DNA from: Selaginella moellendorffii
Taxonomy: Eukaryota; Streptophyta; Lycopodiopsida; Selaginellales; Selaginellaceae
Assembly (NCBI RefSeq): GCF_000143415.4
Contig: NW_003314283.1
Location: forward strand, 1,532,272 to 1,596,271
Length of the DNA: 64,000 nt
Reading direction: 5' to 3'
In this document: in pieces, positions 32,866 through 43,329 of the stretch
How the letters are laid out: the number at the start of each line of letters is the position of its first letter
Numbering within the stretch: the stretch's first letter is position 1
Position numbers and translations under genes: made by a program
Notes under the pieces: model-generated
Told to the model about the DNA's origin: nothing
The model's database searches: none
What the model saw: only the letters and a program-made list of their open reading frames with translations

Positions 32866-34920
32866 ATGGAGGATGAGCCGCTTGAGAGCAAGGTGAATAA
32901 GGCGCGAGTGGCGAGGGCTCGTGAAGTAGATTTCACACAGTTGTGGAATCAAGGCTCCAAGGTTTTTCTTCCGTTCCCGGGGTTGGAGGGTTCGTGCCGG
33001 ATCAAGAGGCCTCCTCTCGAGTTCGAATTTTGCAGCACGGGGGAGTACATCGGTTTTAGGAATGCTGTGGAACCTCTATTCAAGAATAGCAGGGGGGGCG
33101 TTTTCATATTGACAGGTACCAAGGGAGGGGGGAAAAGCAGCATATTGAGGGCCTTCGCTTGGGAGCTTATTAAACTTTACGATATGTCGAACAAGCGGCC
33201 ACGACCTGGATGTCCTATCACCAGAATAGTGTGTATTTGGTACTTGAATGTGGATCATCCCGTTGCTGAACAGATCCGTGACGTGCTGCTCTTCACGTTC
33301 TGCAACGAGAAAGGCGCGGAGGAGGCCATAGCCTCCATAGAAACACCGGAAGATGCTAAGGCATTTCTGGAAAGGCGGAGGCGGCTCGGCGAAAGGATCG
33401 TCCTGTTGACTGATGGGGAAGAGCGTCATGATCCGAGGACCGGAAGTGATGCAGAGAAGCGCAGGGCAGCCAGGAAATGGACAGACGAACTTTGGGGGCA
33501 AGCACGCGTTGTGGTGAAGGCCCTTTCACCCAACAGTGAAGTATTGAAACAATCTCGGTTTCAAGGTAGTCCCACAGTATATAATATCAGCAAGATGTTC
33601 ACGAAGGTAATGTGGTGACTTCAGATTGGAGTTTGCTAACTATCTTCGTCAAACAGGCAGAGCGTGATGCGTACCTGTCGGGAACTGTTCTTGGCAAGTT
33701 TCTTGAGAACTATCCTGAGCACTGGGGTGATGTCGAGGACCTTGCTGCATGCCACCCGTTGTCACTTTCCATTCTTGTTAACCACTGCAACAGCCTGACA
33801 GGTTACGCCGCAGGTGCTGACGAAGAGTACGATGGATTTCGCGAGATATATGATCTCTGCGTGCAACCACAACAGCATCCCGAGCTTGCCGCTGATCCTT
33901 CTGCCACCACTGATCCTTTTGCCGCTGATTCTTCTGCTGCTGTTCCTCCTGATCCCAATCAGCTAATTGAGGAGTACTGCCATGTAAGTGCACCGTATGA
34001 ATTATTGTAACTAGGACCTTAACGTTCTGTCCTGCAGAAGTTAGACTGGAAGATGCTTGTGCGGCGCTACAAACAGGATCCGGAATTTCAAGATTTAAAG
34101 AATTCGATACGCAGGAACATGGCGAATTTGGACCCGCTGTTACCACTGGCTGTTCTTTTCCCGGCGTTTACGGTGGCGACGGAGTTCTGCACCCCTTTTA
34201 TCGCAAGGATCCATACGGAGGAGGTTAACAGGCACTTGACGTCTACAGATCCTATCGGAACAAAGTCTTGACGGCTTACGCACGTCAAAGGCTGGCAGAT
34301 GTGAGGCGTATGAACTGGGCTGAGCTCGGCTGGCTGATTGAAAATTTTATCAGTGAAGTGATTTGTAAGAAAGGCATGAAGCTAGGGGACTTCAAGGTTC
34401 CGAGAGAATTCACCAGGGAACCTTTTGAGGGAGCAGAGCCGAAGCAGGTGCAGACTAAGGGCTTTCGGGACGGTCAGGGAGTTGTACTACTTCCGGATAG
34501 TTATTTCTTCAAGTACACCGATTTCGTGGTGGTGTTCAAGTCTGGCGTCGTCCATATAATTCTCTGGGCAGATAACCATGAACGCTGAGGACCATCGAAA
34601 GACAGAACAGAAATTTGTGAAGAAGTCATACGTTCGAATCTGGCTACCGGACTTGAGCGAGGACGAAGGTCGGGTGCATTATTCCTTCTTCAGCCCGACG
34701 AAGGTTGATTTGAACCCCCTGGACAAAGAGGTGGATGCTATGGAGCATCGGCTGCATGTTTCGACTTTCTTGGAGTCCTTCGCTGATGGTATCACGGAAG
34801 AAGATTGCAAGTTGCTAGAGGAGCTGGAAGAGAAGAGAAGAGAGGCCATGGAGAAGAGAAAGCAGTCCAAGAAGGAAAGGCGGTCTAAAATGGACCCTGC
34901 CGTGCTGAAGTGAGTCAATG
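32866..34920 (+). pseudogene. Crinkler/RHS-like P-loop NTPase gene, apparently decayed
   Basis: Exons 32866-33606, 33657-33983 and 34038-34271 read on in frame for 433 residues to a TGA at 34269-34271. The N-terminal half carries EYIGFRNAVEPLF, a Walker A FILTGTKGGGKSSILRAFAW (33104-33163) and a possible Walker B, RIVLLTDGEE (about 33397-33426). Layout recalls Crinkler/RHS-type NTPases, which often end in a nuclease-like domain. Coding sequence clearly goes on past the stop in other frames: NKVLTAYARQRLADVRRM, KYTDFVVVFKSGVVHI, and FVKKSYVRIWLPDL with a Lys/Glu-rich coil. Breaks fall near 34190-34230 and 34565. The NTPase call is fair; the Crinkler/RHS link is tentative. Confidence 0.45.
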
Positions 34921-35640
34921 AATGCAAGAAGGCATTCCTGCAGGCGAAGGCGCAGAAGCATCAGATCTAAAGAGAGAATCGTGAAGTCAATATTGGACGC
35001 AGGGGTTATGGAGGACTGTGGCGGTCCGGAGGCAGTGTGCTGCATGTGCCATACTTGAGGGGCCGTTCTCACAGCTACGCTCACGGCGCAGGCCAGGACC
35101 AAAATGTGATAGCGAAGAGAAGCCGAAGAGGAAGAAGCTGATGCGGAAAGCATCTTCAAGTAGCAATGAACAGAAGCAGAAGTGGAAGAAGGTAAGTAGT
35201 GACGAAGAAGTGTAGTAGCGATGAACATGGACGCCCTCTGTAGTTCAGCAGATGATGTCACTACAATTGAAACTGGCAGAGTAGAATAAATAGAGAAGTA
35301 GCAAGCAATCCAGCTCTGCTGGATTAGATAAGAAAATTGTTGGTTGGTGATATAATTCTATTTGTAGGGAAGAAGAAAAAGAAGAAGCGCTTCACCACTC
35401 CTAGCCAATGGTTTTTGGGTTAATGATTCTGTTTTGCAGCTGTCTCTTGCAATTTTCTATAAAGATTAAAATTCATTTTTTTGATGTTCCCTTCAAACGA
35501 AAGTATGAAACTTGACCATGGCCGAAAATTAATTTTAGCAGCAGTGTTTGTCTTTAGGATTTACATATTGTTGCAAAAAATGCAATCTTTATAGGAAATT
35601 GGCACTTTCTATGAATAGCATGTCTTAATCCATTGGTTTC
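34921..35640. other. Intergenic, no supported gene
   Basis: The first 300 bases carry Lys/Arg-rich open stretches with stops that may be further decayed tail of the NTPase gene. From about 35270 the sequence is AT-rich with nothing recognisable. Confidence 0.35.
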
Positions 35641-35644
35641 AAAG

Positions 35645-36230
35645 AGATCCTAGATAGGACTCTTTTGCTTTGTGTATAAGATTTCAGCTTTGCTTATGTT
35701 TGGTAAAGAATCTAGGGTTTCTACAACATTGTGAAGATCTGCTGCTGCTGCAAAACAAAAGCTCAACTCTTTTAGAGGCTGCTCATCGTGACAACAGACC
35801 TTGGTGCATGCACACTTCCCTAGCACACTTTCCCAAACTTGCAAAACTTTTTTGTGCTCCAACCAGTTCTCTTTAATTTGACATTCCTTGGAGTAATAGC
35901 TCACAAGGGTTGTTGTACAAAAGTTGCTTCATGAGCCCTATTTCTAGTTAGGAGCATTACAATGTAGGCAATCTTTATGTTTAGCTTGTGAGGGGACATT
36001 CCAGTTATCAAGTTTAAAAACTCCAAGGATCTTTTCATCTGTTTCTGTTTCTATGCTTATTGTGCAGACTTCCACCCCAGAGAGATGCATGTTTTGTGAT
36101 AGACTTGGGTTGTTTGGCTCTCTATATTTTCCAAACAATTGTTCTCTAGTGGTGGACGTTAGTGGCAGTCTGACAAATGTCTTTGTTGACGTTTGTAGGA
36201 GGTGTAGGGAGCCTAGTCTCACAAGCCAAT
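35645..36230 (-). pseudogene. Remnant with MYND-like zinc finger
   Basis: The minus strand reads ILGVFKLDNWNVPSQAKHKD, then CLHCNAPN, three stop codons, then YYSKECQIKENWLEHKKVLQ in the same frame. CxxC followed by YxSKECQ...W..HK is the layout of a MYND finger, but several zinc ligands are missing. A further 60 residues follow to 35650. It looks like a decayed MYND-finger gene; these often accompany SET domains, and SET genes lie 2 kb away, but a link is only a guess. Confidence 0.35.
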
Positions 36231-36384
36231 TTGACTTTCTTTTGGGTTCACTTGCATGAGCAACAAGAATTTCAGGAGTTTCTATATTGGTGAAGAATTG
36301 ACTCTTTTTAACAATTTGAGTGTGACAGGCCCTGGGTCATTTTGTATTAACTTAAATTGCTCAGAAAGCAAATTTGATGCTTGA

Positions 36385-36500
36385 TAGGTCACAAGCAATT
36401 TAGAGACAAGGCTTCCCAGGGAGAAGTTTGCCACTGTTGAGAGGCACTTAGAAGAGGTGGACCTTGACATGCAAGACTACAAGGAGCTGGTGCAGGCAAG
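36385..36500 (+). other. Orphan exon-like stretch, unknown family
   Basis: Reads SNLETRLPREKFATVERHLE and then EVDLDMQDYKELVQA in one frame, ending near a possible donor. The charged helical sequence looks like genuine protein, yet nothing on either side continues it. Probably a transposed or left-over exon. Confidence 0.3.
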
Positions 36501-36799
36501 AAGAAGTCAGCTAGTAAACAAAACTAGTTTATATGAAAATTATTTATATTTATGTTTTTTGTTTTTACAGAAACAGACTTCTTAATTAATCTAAAAAACA
36601 TTTTAGATTTAGTTTAAGTTAAAAGTTTCTTATCTGTACTTTTTTTTTACAAGAAACTCAACTTCTTATTAAGCAAGGTAGAGAATAATTTGTGACTTCC
36701 TCTATGTGAAGCTAGTCAAACATGGGGAGACCATAAAAGGCTGCGGGTATCCCCCAGCACTACACAAAGATTCTGACTTTCTATTTCATTCACTACTTT

Positions 36800-37110
36800 T
36801 GATATCAATCCATGGACCAGATCGCATTCTTGTATATCCAGAGAGAGAGAGTGGTGAGATTGCCTTCGTCTCACAATCTGCGTCCAGCCAAGCGAAGTGT
36901 TCTCTTCCATGGTTGCGAGTGACAAGACAAGGCACAGGATTTAGAGGCGCCCAAGGACACCATGTCCATGCTTGGAACTGACTCGTGCTCTTCATGGCAA
37001 GCCACCGTCTACGAGAGATACATGAGAGATATATTGGGAATCATGAGTTATTTGGCGTGTCTCCTGCTGGACAATCGTCATGACCAGGGATTGCCTTCTG
37101 CAGAGCCACG
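36800..37110 (+). pseudogene. Remnant of a DIT1/PvcA gene 5' end
   Basis: Matches the first ~130 codons of the gene at 1-790 with shifts and gaps. Recognisable parts are ERESGEIAFVSQSAS, a remnant of MVASDKA, ATVYERYM, MSYLACLLLDN and MTRDCLLQS. Nothing of the later catalytic part is present. It is the third DIT1-family locus in the window. Confidence 0.7.
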
Positions 37111-37521
37111 ACTACTTGTCTCGGTACTCTGACCACCGCCGGCGCTTTGTAGTGTCTCCTCGCCACCTTGTGCTTCCGCAAGCACCGCCTAGAGAACCTT
37201 GCCTCCCTTGCTTGCGCAAAGCATGGACACCACCCCATCACTGGAAGATCGTGGCACTTCACCTTACCTCGTCTCCCTGTGCACTCCTTGGCCACAAACA
37301 CCTAGGTTCCCGTCGAGCAACTCTGCCCGGCCTCGTCAAACGTAAAGTCGAACGCAGTGCTGCCCTCACTAGCTCGCCATCGGAGCCACTCTATTGGTGA
37401 CAATGCTTGCTTGCTTGTCATCTTATCACAAGATTCAGTGACAAAACTTTCAGCTGAAAAAGGAGGCCACTCCCTCCCAGGCAGGTCTAGTTACATACGT
37501 ACGCTATAGCGTGGCGACGAT
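37111..37521. other. Intergenic, no supported gene
   Basis: Open stretches exist on both strands but none is recognisable or framed by start and splice signals. It holds the 3' flank of the SET gene ending at 37522. Confidence 0.35.
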
Positions 37522-38991
37522 CTAGAAGGCACCAACACCATGCTCCACTCGGACTACGAGCTCCTGCGCAAGAGACACACCAAAGTGTGAGACACACGAC
37601 TTGAGTAGAATCTCCCTCCCAGCTTCCTTGTTCTTAGCGTCGCGAAGCAGCTGTGACTGCAAGCGCAAGCATGAGTGAAACACGAGCTTGCTGTTGGCAT
37701 AACGATGCACGGCGTCCATGATCACCTCGGCGTCCGGGAGAACTGACTGGATCCCCTCCTTGTAGTATAAGAATCCATAGGCAGACCGGATGATCTGCCT
37801 GTCCTCGACGCTCAACTCGCGGCTGCGTCGCAGAGACTCCTCGACTTCACGGACATTGATCTCGCTGGCGTCTTGCTGCGGCTGTGGAAGAATCTTGGTC
37901 TCAAGAGTACACTTGACGCATTGGCAGTCGAAGGCGCTCTCCTCGTTGCCGAGATGTCTGAGGCACGAGACTCGGCTGCGAAGTGGGCCGTCACCGTAGC
38001 TCGAGAGCAGCTCCTCGCCGGGCTTGAGATCGCGAGCCGCGCGGCAGAAGAGCGTGAATCCCACAACCCGGAGGGTGATCGTCGGCACGCAGCAATGGTT
38101 GATCAGTGTGAGGAGCGGCCAGAGCACGTTGCGCGGGGACAAGCTTGGATGGCCTCGCTCTGTGTAGGCGCGCACCACGGCTTCCACCCGGCTCTCCAGC
38201 TCCGGATCCATGGCAGTGGAGAGATCGCCCATGTAGTCCTCCATGTCTCCGGAAGGGACGAGCAACCTGTTTGGAGGAGGAGCCGAGCTCCTGCTCGCTC
38301 CATCCAGGTAGTGGAGGAGCTCGGCCACCCTGGAAAGGTCGCTGGCCTTGTTGAGGATGTCCTGCTTGAGCGAGAGATCGTTGAAATAGTCCTCCATCGC
38401 CAGCGGCCTGGTGGCAAAAATGAGATCGCCCGCTTTCAAGGCTTTGGTAGCGAACAGTCCCCGGCCATGAAGCTCGGATGCTTGGCACTGGAAATCCCCG
38501 AAGAAATCCGCCATCTGTGGCACACCGGCAGTGGAGAGAAGCATGTTGTAGCCTGGGCATGGAATCGGCCACAGCGTGATCCTGCCCAAGCTCCCATCTT
38601 GGGTCATGAATGCACCGCTGGAGAAGTACGCAAGGAGAGGCCGATCGTAGTTACCGGTGATCGCCTGTGTCTTGAGCTCCTCCGCAACGCCGAGGAGCTC
38701 GATCATGTCGCTGCTGGAGCTCTGCGTGATCTCCACTCCCGCGCTCAGAGTCGAGGAAGCAAGCTCGTACTCCCCCAGCCCGAGCAAGGATTTTGCTTTC
38801 CCGATGATCGCTGGAACGCTCCAGGGATCCATGGCGAGGATCGCGAGCGCAGCTTGCAACGCCTCGCAGTACTTCCCCTCTCGGATCAGCGCATCTGCAA
38901 GAAAGTCCTCGCAAGCAATGGCGAGCGAAACAGAAAGAAGCCCATGAACTTCCACGGAGGCTTGCAAAGATCTTCACTAACCGATGGACAT
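37522..38991 (-). CDS. TPR-SET domain protein, inverted pair member 1
   Basis: Two exons: a 10-base first coding exon (38991-38982, ATGTCCATCG) and 38894-37522, giving 460 residues starting MSIDALIREGKYCEALQAAL. The N-terminus is TPR-like helices (CEALQAALAILAMDPWSVPA). The SET domain starts at about residue 150 with LHGRGLFATKALKAGDLIFA. It has the LINHCCVPTITLRVVG pocket (NH.C..P) and FCRAARDLKPGEELLSSYGD, then a Cys cluster CQCVKCTLETK as in SMYD-type post-SET regions. Likely a protein-lysine methyltransferase; target unknown. Its paralog at 40248-41681 points away from it. Confidence 0.85.
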
Positions 38992-39258
38992 CTCTTGCCG
39001 GGATCAAGAAATGCGCCTTATCGCCCTCCCGCTCGAGCTGGGCTCGCTCCTCTGTCCGTACCGAGCGGCCCATATACGCGTACGAAAATGACCATATAAC
39101 CGTTTGCCCTAAACACGTGTGCTTTTTCACGATTCCGGTAAGCTTTTCTTTTTGCCACTAGTGGTTTTCTTTATTTCATTTGGAAAGTGACCAGAACCCG
39201 CTAGATAAGAAATATTTTAAAATATGAATGATATAATTAGATTACTTTACGATGAAGT

Positions 39259-39939
39259 TTAATCGTTTGAAGTAAGCCCTAAACCCAAACAATCTACTAA
39301 CAGTGCAACCGGTGGCAATCCTGCAGAAGCCACAAGATCCACAGTAATATCCGAGCTGCTGCAAGAGTTGGGATCAGGATATGAAAATGGGTTTTCACTG
39401 TCATTGCTGCAACGCACTGGAAGTATACCCTCGTCTGTGATCTTGAACAAGTGCCTGTCGACAGGCAGGGTTCCAAGAGCCCGGATAGTTTCCACCATTC
39501 TACCCAGACGAGTGCCGGATGACGGTCTCGCCTTCATTACATACGGCCAGCCTCCTCTTATTATTCCAAGCCTATCGAAGTCTTGGCCTCGCATGGCCAC
39601 CATAAACATGTTGTTGTTCGTGTGATTGGCGAAATCACGCAGGTTCTCCTCAGTAACCAGTGAAGCGGCTGCAACCAGAAGCCTTCCATGCTTATCAAGA
39701 ACAAAAATCGGCTGCAAATGGAATAACAAAAGCCTTTTTAAGAAGGAGAAAGAAATGACAAATATGAAAGAAAAAGGAAAACAAGGAAGAGATTTTCCCA
39801 CCTTTCCCTGTCGAAGGTCACGAAGAACATCCGGCTTGGGTGTGAGGCCTTCGTTCCGCGAGTGTGCTTTGCAGATCCCGGACACCCTCTTGGCTGGCAG
39901 CGTGATGGGTGCGTGTTTGATCAGCCAGCTACACTCCAT
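39259..39939 (-). CDS. RibB (DHBP synthase)-fold protein lacking the catalytic motif
   Basis: Two exons (39939-39802 and 39711-39259) give 196 residues. The fold is suggested by DVLRDLRQGKPIFVLDKHG, LLVAAASLVTEENLRDFANH, GRMVETIRALGTLP and ITVDLVASAGLPPVALLVDC, which line up in order with 3,4-dihydroxy-2-butanone-4-phosphate synthase. The enzyme's D-D-E-x-R-E-N-E-G-D metal and substrate loop is replaced by DKHGRLLVAA, and the RPGH block is gone, so riboflavin synthesis activity is unlikely. A TATA-like TTTATAAT lies at about 39974, 35 bases upstream of the ATG. It lies between two divergent SET genes. Role unknown; fold assignment moderate. Confidence 0.55.
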   Translation of the reverse strand: MECSWLIKHAPITLPAKRVSGICKAHSRNEGLTPKPDVLRDLRQGKVGKSLPCFPFSFIFVISFSFLKRLLLFHLQPIFVLDKHGRLLVAAASLVTEENLRDFANHTNNNMFMVAMRGQDFDRLGIIRGGWPYVMKARPSSGTRLGRMVETIRALGTLPVDRHLFKITDEGILPVRCSNDSENPFSYPDPNSCSSSDITVDLVASAGLPPVALLVDCLGLGLTSND

Positions 39940-40164
39940 CCTAGGAAAGTTAAGGGCTGGCAAAACTCGATTATAAAGGGTCGTGATTGTGTGCGTACGG
40001 ATCGCCAAAAAGGTACGGACGGAGAGAAAATAAGATAGAGATAAATGTACGCTAGGACTAAACCCTAGTACACTATGTATTCCATGTGTATATTGTATAA
40101 GAGACGGTCTCATATACGTGCCCGATACAAGAAAACACGCTGGCTCAAAGCGATTTTGGGCCAC

Positions 40165-40235
40165 GATCGAGCGCAGCACGAGGCCGCCGCCAGTGATCGA
40201 GCGCAACGCGAGGGCGCGGCCAGTGATCGAGCGCG
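40165..40235. repeat. Imperfect 30-base tandem repeat upstream of SET gene 2
   Basis: The core gatcgagcgc recurs at 40165, 40195 and 40225 with similar GC-rich sequence between. It ends a few bases before the ATG at 40248, so it sits in the leader or core promoter. Confidence 0.7.
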
Positions 40236-40247
40236 ATCCTTCACGAA

Positions 40248-41681
40248 ATGGCGATCGGTAAGCGGCTAGAGATTGGATTGGATCGCATTTGCTGGCTGGC
40301 TCGGATTTCTTGTTGCGCCGCAGATGGATTGCTTCGGGAGGAGCGATACTGCGAGGCGCTGAGGGCGTCATTTGCCATCCTCGCGATCGATCCGTGGAGC
40401 ATCGAGGCAATTCTTGGCAAGGCGCGATCCCTCATCGGCCTGGGCGAGTACGAGCATGCATGCGCTACCCTGAGCACGGGAATGGAGGCCACGGACAGCT
40501 CCAGCCACGAAATGGTGGAGCTCCTCGCCGTCGCGGAGCAGCTCAAGGCACAGTCCACCACCGGCGACTTCGATCAGCCGCTGCGCGCCTACTTCTCCAG
40601 CGCCGCGTTCCGGACCGAGAGTGCACGAGCCGGCGGGGTGTCGGACGGCGCCTTTGTGTTCTCCGAGATTCCGGTGGCACCAATGGCGGAGTTCCTTGGC
40701 GAGTTCCAGTGCGCGCCCTCCACACTCCATGGCCGCGGCTTGTTCGCGACCAAAGATCTGGAAGCCGGAGATGTCATCTTCGCCACCAAGCCGATCGGGA
40801 TTGCCAGGGGCGGAGCATCACTCAAGCAGGCCGTCCTCGAGAAAGCAAAGATGCCAAGGGTGGCGGAGCTACTTCAGTATCTTCCAGGCGGGAACAGCGC
40901 CGCGGCCTCCCTCCCCGTGAGCTTGCTCCATCCCTCTGCGAACCTGGAAGACTACCTGGATGATGATGGTCACGAAGAGGCAGCAGGGCTGGAGAGGGTG
41001 GTGGACGCTTACATGGCTGCCGGGCACAAGTCCGTGTGCCCGGACAACGTTTTGTGGCCGCTGTTGACGCTCATCAACCACAGTTGCATACCGAGCGTCA
41101 CGCTCCGGGTCGTCGGGACAACCCTCTTCTGCAGAGCTGCCAGGGATCTCAAGTCGGGCGAGGAGCTCCTGGTGAGCTACTATGGCGGGAGTCTCAAGAG
41201 CAGGCTCACGTCACTCATCTGGCCGTCGAGGCCCGAGGAGATCATCGTTTGCAAGTGCCGGAAGTGCGAGCTCGAGACGAAGATCCCGGTGCTGTATCCT
41301 TACCCAGGCGTTGGCAAATGCATCCGGAGGGACGACGTGGAGCGGATGTGTTTGATGGAAGAGTTTGTGCTCCATAACGATTTCAGCTCCGAAGACAAGC
41401 AAGTGGTCCGGTCCGGGTTTGCACACCACTACTACACTGGAGGCCGGCCTTGCGTCTACGTCCGAGTTCCCACGGCGGAGGTGGTCATGGAGGCTGTGCT
41501 CCGGTATGGCTGCACCGGCGGCTTCAACTCGTGCCTTGGCTTGCAATCGCGGCTGCTACGACACGCCACCGACAAGGCAGCCGCAAGAGAGCTCTTGCTC
41601 CAGTCTTGCATCACGCACTTTGGCCAGGCGCTGGCGCGCGAGCTCCTTGTCCGTGTCGAGTATGGCCTTGGTCACTTCTAG
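40248..41681 (+). CDS. TPR-SET domain protein, inverted pair member 2
   Basis: A 10-base first coding exon (40248-40257, ATGGCGATCG) and a second exon (40324-41681) give 455 residues, starting MAIDGLLREERYCEALRASF. TPR-like helices are followed by the SET domain: LHGRGLFATKDLEAGDVIFA, LINHSCIPSVTLRVVG with the full NHSC motif, and FCRAARDLKSGEELLVSYYG. A post-SET Cys cluster CKCRKCELETK follows. It is closely related to the gene at 37522-38991 with the same split start. The NHSC motif is NHCC in the sister gene. Likely a lysine methyltransferase. A longer open frame reads through the intron, but phase and the sister gene support this model. Confidence 0.86.
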   Translation: MAIGKRLEIGLDRICWLARISCCAADGLLREERYCEALRASFAILAIDPWSIEAILGKARSLIGLGEYEHACATLSTGMEATDSSSHEMVELLAVAEQLKAQSTTGDFDQPLRAYFSSAAFRTESARAGGVSDGAFVFSEIPVAPMAEFLGEFQCAPSTLHGRGLFATKDLEAGDVIFATKPIGIARGGASLKQAVLEKAKMPRVAELLQYLPGGNSAAASLPVSLLHPSANLEDYLDDDGHEEAAGLERVVDAYMAAGHKSVCPDNVLWPLLTLINHSCIPSVTLRVVGTTLFCRAARDLKSGEELLVSYYGGSLKSRLTSLIWPSRPEEIIVCKCRKCELETKIPVLYPYPGVGKCIRRDDVERMCLMEEFVLHNDFSSEDKQVVRSGFAHHYYTGGRPCVYVRVPTAEVVMEAVLRYGCTGGFNSCLGLQSRLLRHATDKAAARELLLQSCITHFGQALARELLVRVEYGLGHF

Positions 41682-41839
41682 GATCCCATTCACGGATTGA
41701 TTGCTTTGATCTCACTCTCTCTTCACAGGAGAGTGCGCAGCGGAGTCATCGATGCGTACTGTTTTGTTTGTTCTTACTCTTTCTTCCTTTCTTTAACGCG
41801 CCAGCAACGATTCCACCTCCTCCTGTTATCGTTCGGACC

Positions 41840-43200
41840 TCAGCAGCTCAGCCATGCTGGAAACGCGCAGCCTCTTCTTCTCTCCCAGCGCAGAGTGTGC
41901 CTCTGATCGGCTTTGAGCAGACTGGCAGTCCAGAGGTGGTGGGGAGCTGTTTCTTTGTCAACCGTACGAGCATGGAACACCTTCACCTGTGGAGTAAGAA
42001 AAAAAGGAACAGTGAAAGGAAAGAAAGAGATACAGAGGACTTGCCAGCTTGTAGGAGCGTGCTTCCTCCAAGGAGCCAAAGAAGGCAATGTGACTGGGCA
42101 AGCTCCCGTCGTCATACATGAGGGAGGCAGTGCTGCGAGTAAATGTGCCATGAACCTTGGCCACCATCGCTGCTTGGAGAGCAATCTAAGAATCTCATTG
42201 ACAATCACTGTGCAGCGACGAGTAGAATGGAATTGCATCAGAAAGTCTACAAAAAAGCAGCTTTCATTCACCTGATCGAAAGCGCAGCTGGGAGTGACAG
42301 TAACCACCGGATTTTGCTTTGGCGACTTTTGAAATTCTGGAGTCGTTGGTTGAAAGCTCGGCTGGAGGCAAGGCTGTGTCCAGAAAACAGCAATCACCAA
42401 AAGAAGAGCCGGCAAGGCAAACCTGCAAAAACACCATGACTAAAAAAGTTGCGCCACCAAGTACCTGTTAGCATAGCTGGGATGGCTACCGTAGACCACC
42501 CGAATGATCCTGTCCCAAAGGAAAGTCATGAGACACCGCTTTCGGAGCACGCGTCCCTCTCTTTGCTTACCCGATAGGAAGAACTTCATGGAGAAGATAC
42601 CACGGCATAAGTCCCCACGTAGAGCCAGCCCCATGCCCAAATATCTAGCTCACGATTCGACATAAATCCCATTGGAGAAGACCAGTAGCGAGCAATCGTC
42701 GTCAGGACAGTCTCGATGCTACTGGATGAGTGCGAAAACGAAGGTGAACCAGTTGACGAGCTGGCAAAACATCTGCATAAAAAAGTTTATGAGCTTTCCT
42801 CTCATTTTTTCAGATGGATACTTCACTTTGCAACACGGTCACCAAATGCGAACTTCCACAAGTAAACATCACCGGCTGCGGCCATGAGAGACTGGAAAAG
42901 CCTTGGCGACCACGTCGAACATGGTATTCATGATCAAGCTAGGAGGATTAAAACTCTCTCGCAAACGAAAGCTCAAGTTTGATCGAGCTTACCATGAGCC
43001 ACGTCGCTCCATTCCCAACCTCGACGTCCATAGCTAGACAAAGAAAACAAGTTGAGTAGTATTGAGAGATTTGTTTTTGAGCATACCCGAAGACTGTGAT
43101 GCACAACTTCGAGTGCTTGCCAGTGCTCGTCCGGAGTCTTATGCACAGAGCAGCCAAATACCAAGCGCCGATTGCTCGCTGCCAAGAACTCTTTCATCGA
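41840..43200 (-). pseudogene. GPI mannosyltransferase 3 (PIG-B) pseudogene, copy 2
   Basis: Minus-strand pieces follow PIG-B order: KTPDEHWQALEVVHH (near 43130), GRRGWEWSDVAHG, DVYLWKFAFGDRVAKWS (near 42850), MFCQLVNWFTFVFA, SSIETVLTTIARYWSSP (near 42690), LTFLWDRIIRVVYGSHPS (near 42505), RFALPALLLVIAVFW (near 42400), and a C-terminal SYKLASP followed by VKVFHA. The conserved RSYLHP segment is deleted and stops and shifts interrupt the rest. HPDEHWQ-type and FGDRVAKW-type blocks are hallmarks of the ER GT22 mannosyltransferases. Non-functional; convergent with SET gene 2. Confidence 0.72.
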
Positions 43201-43329
43201 AGAAGAGAATTCTCAAAAGAAATGTAAGACATGAAGATTCGAACCGTAACGAAGCTGCTACAGTGCATAAAGTGACCCTTGGGCCGGTCTATGGATTGAT
43301 CCCAATGATTGGTCCAAAACGATTAATCG

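Noticed and set aside
37873-39099. 408-codon open frame on the plus strand across SET gene 1
   Set aside because: Antisense to the SET-domain coding sequence; the minus strand carries the recognisable SET motifs.
40324-40963. Arg-rich 224-codon frame overlapping SET gene 2
   Set aside because: Shifted frame of the SET gene with GC-driven composition and no homology pattern.
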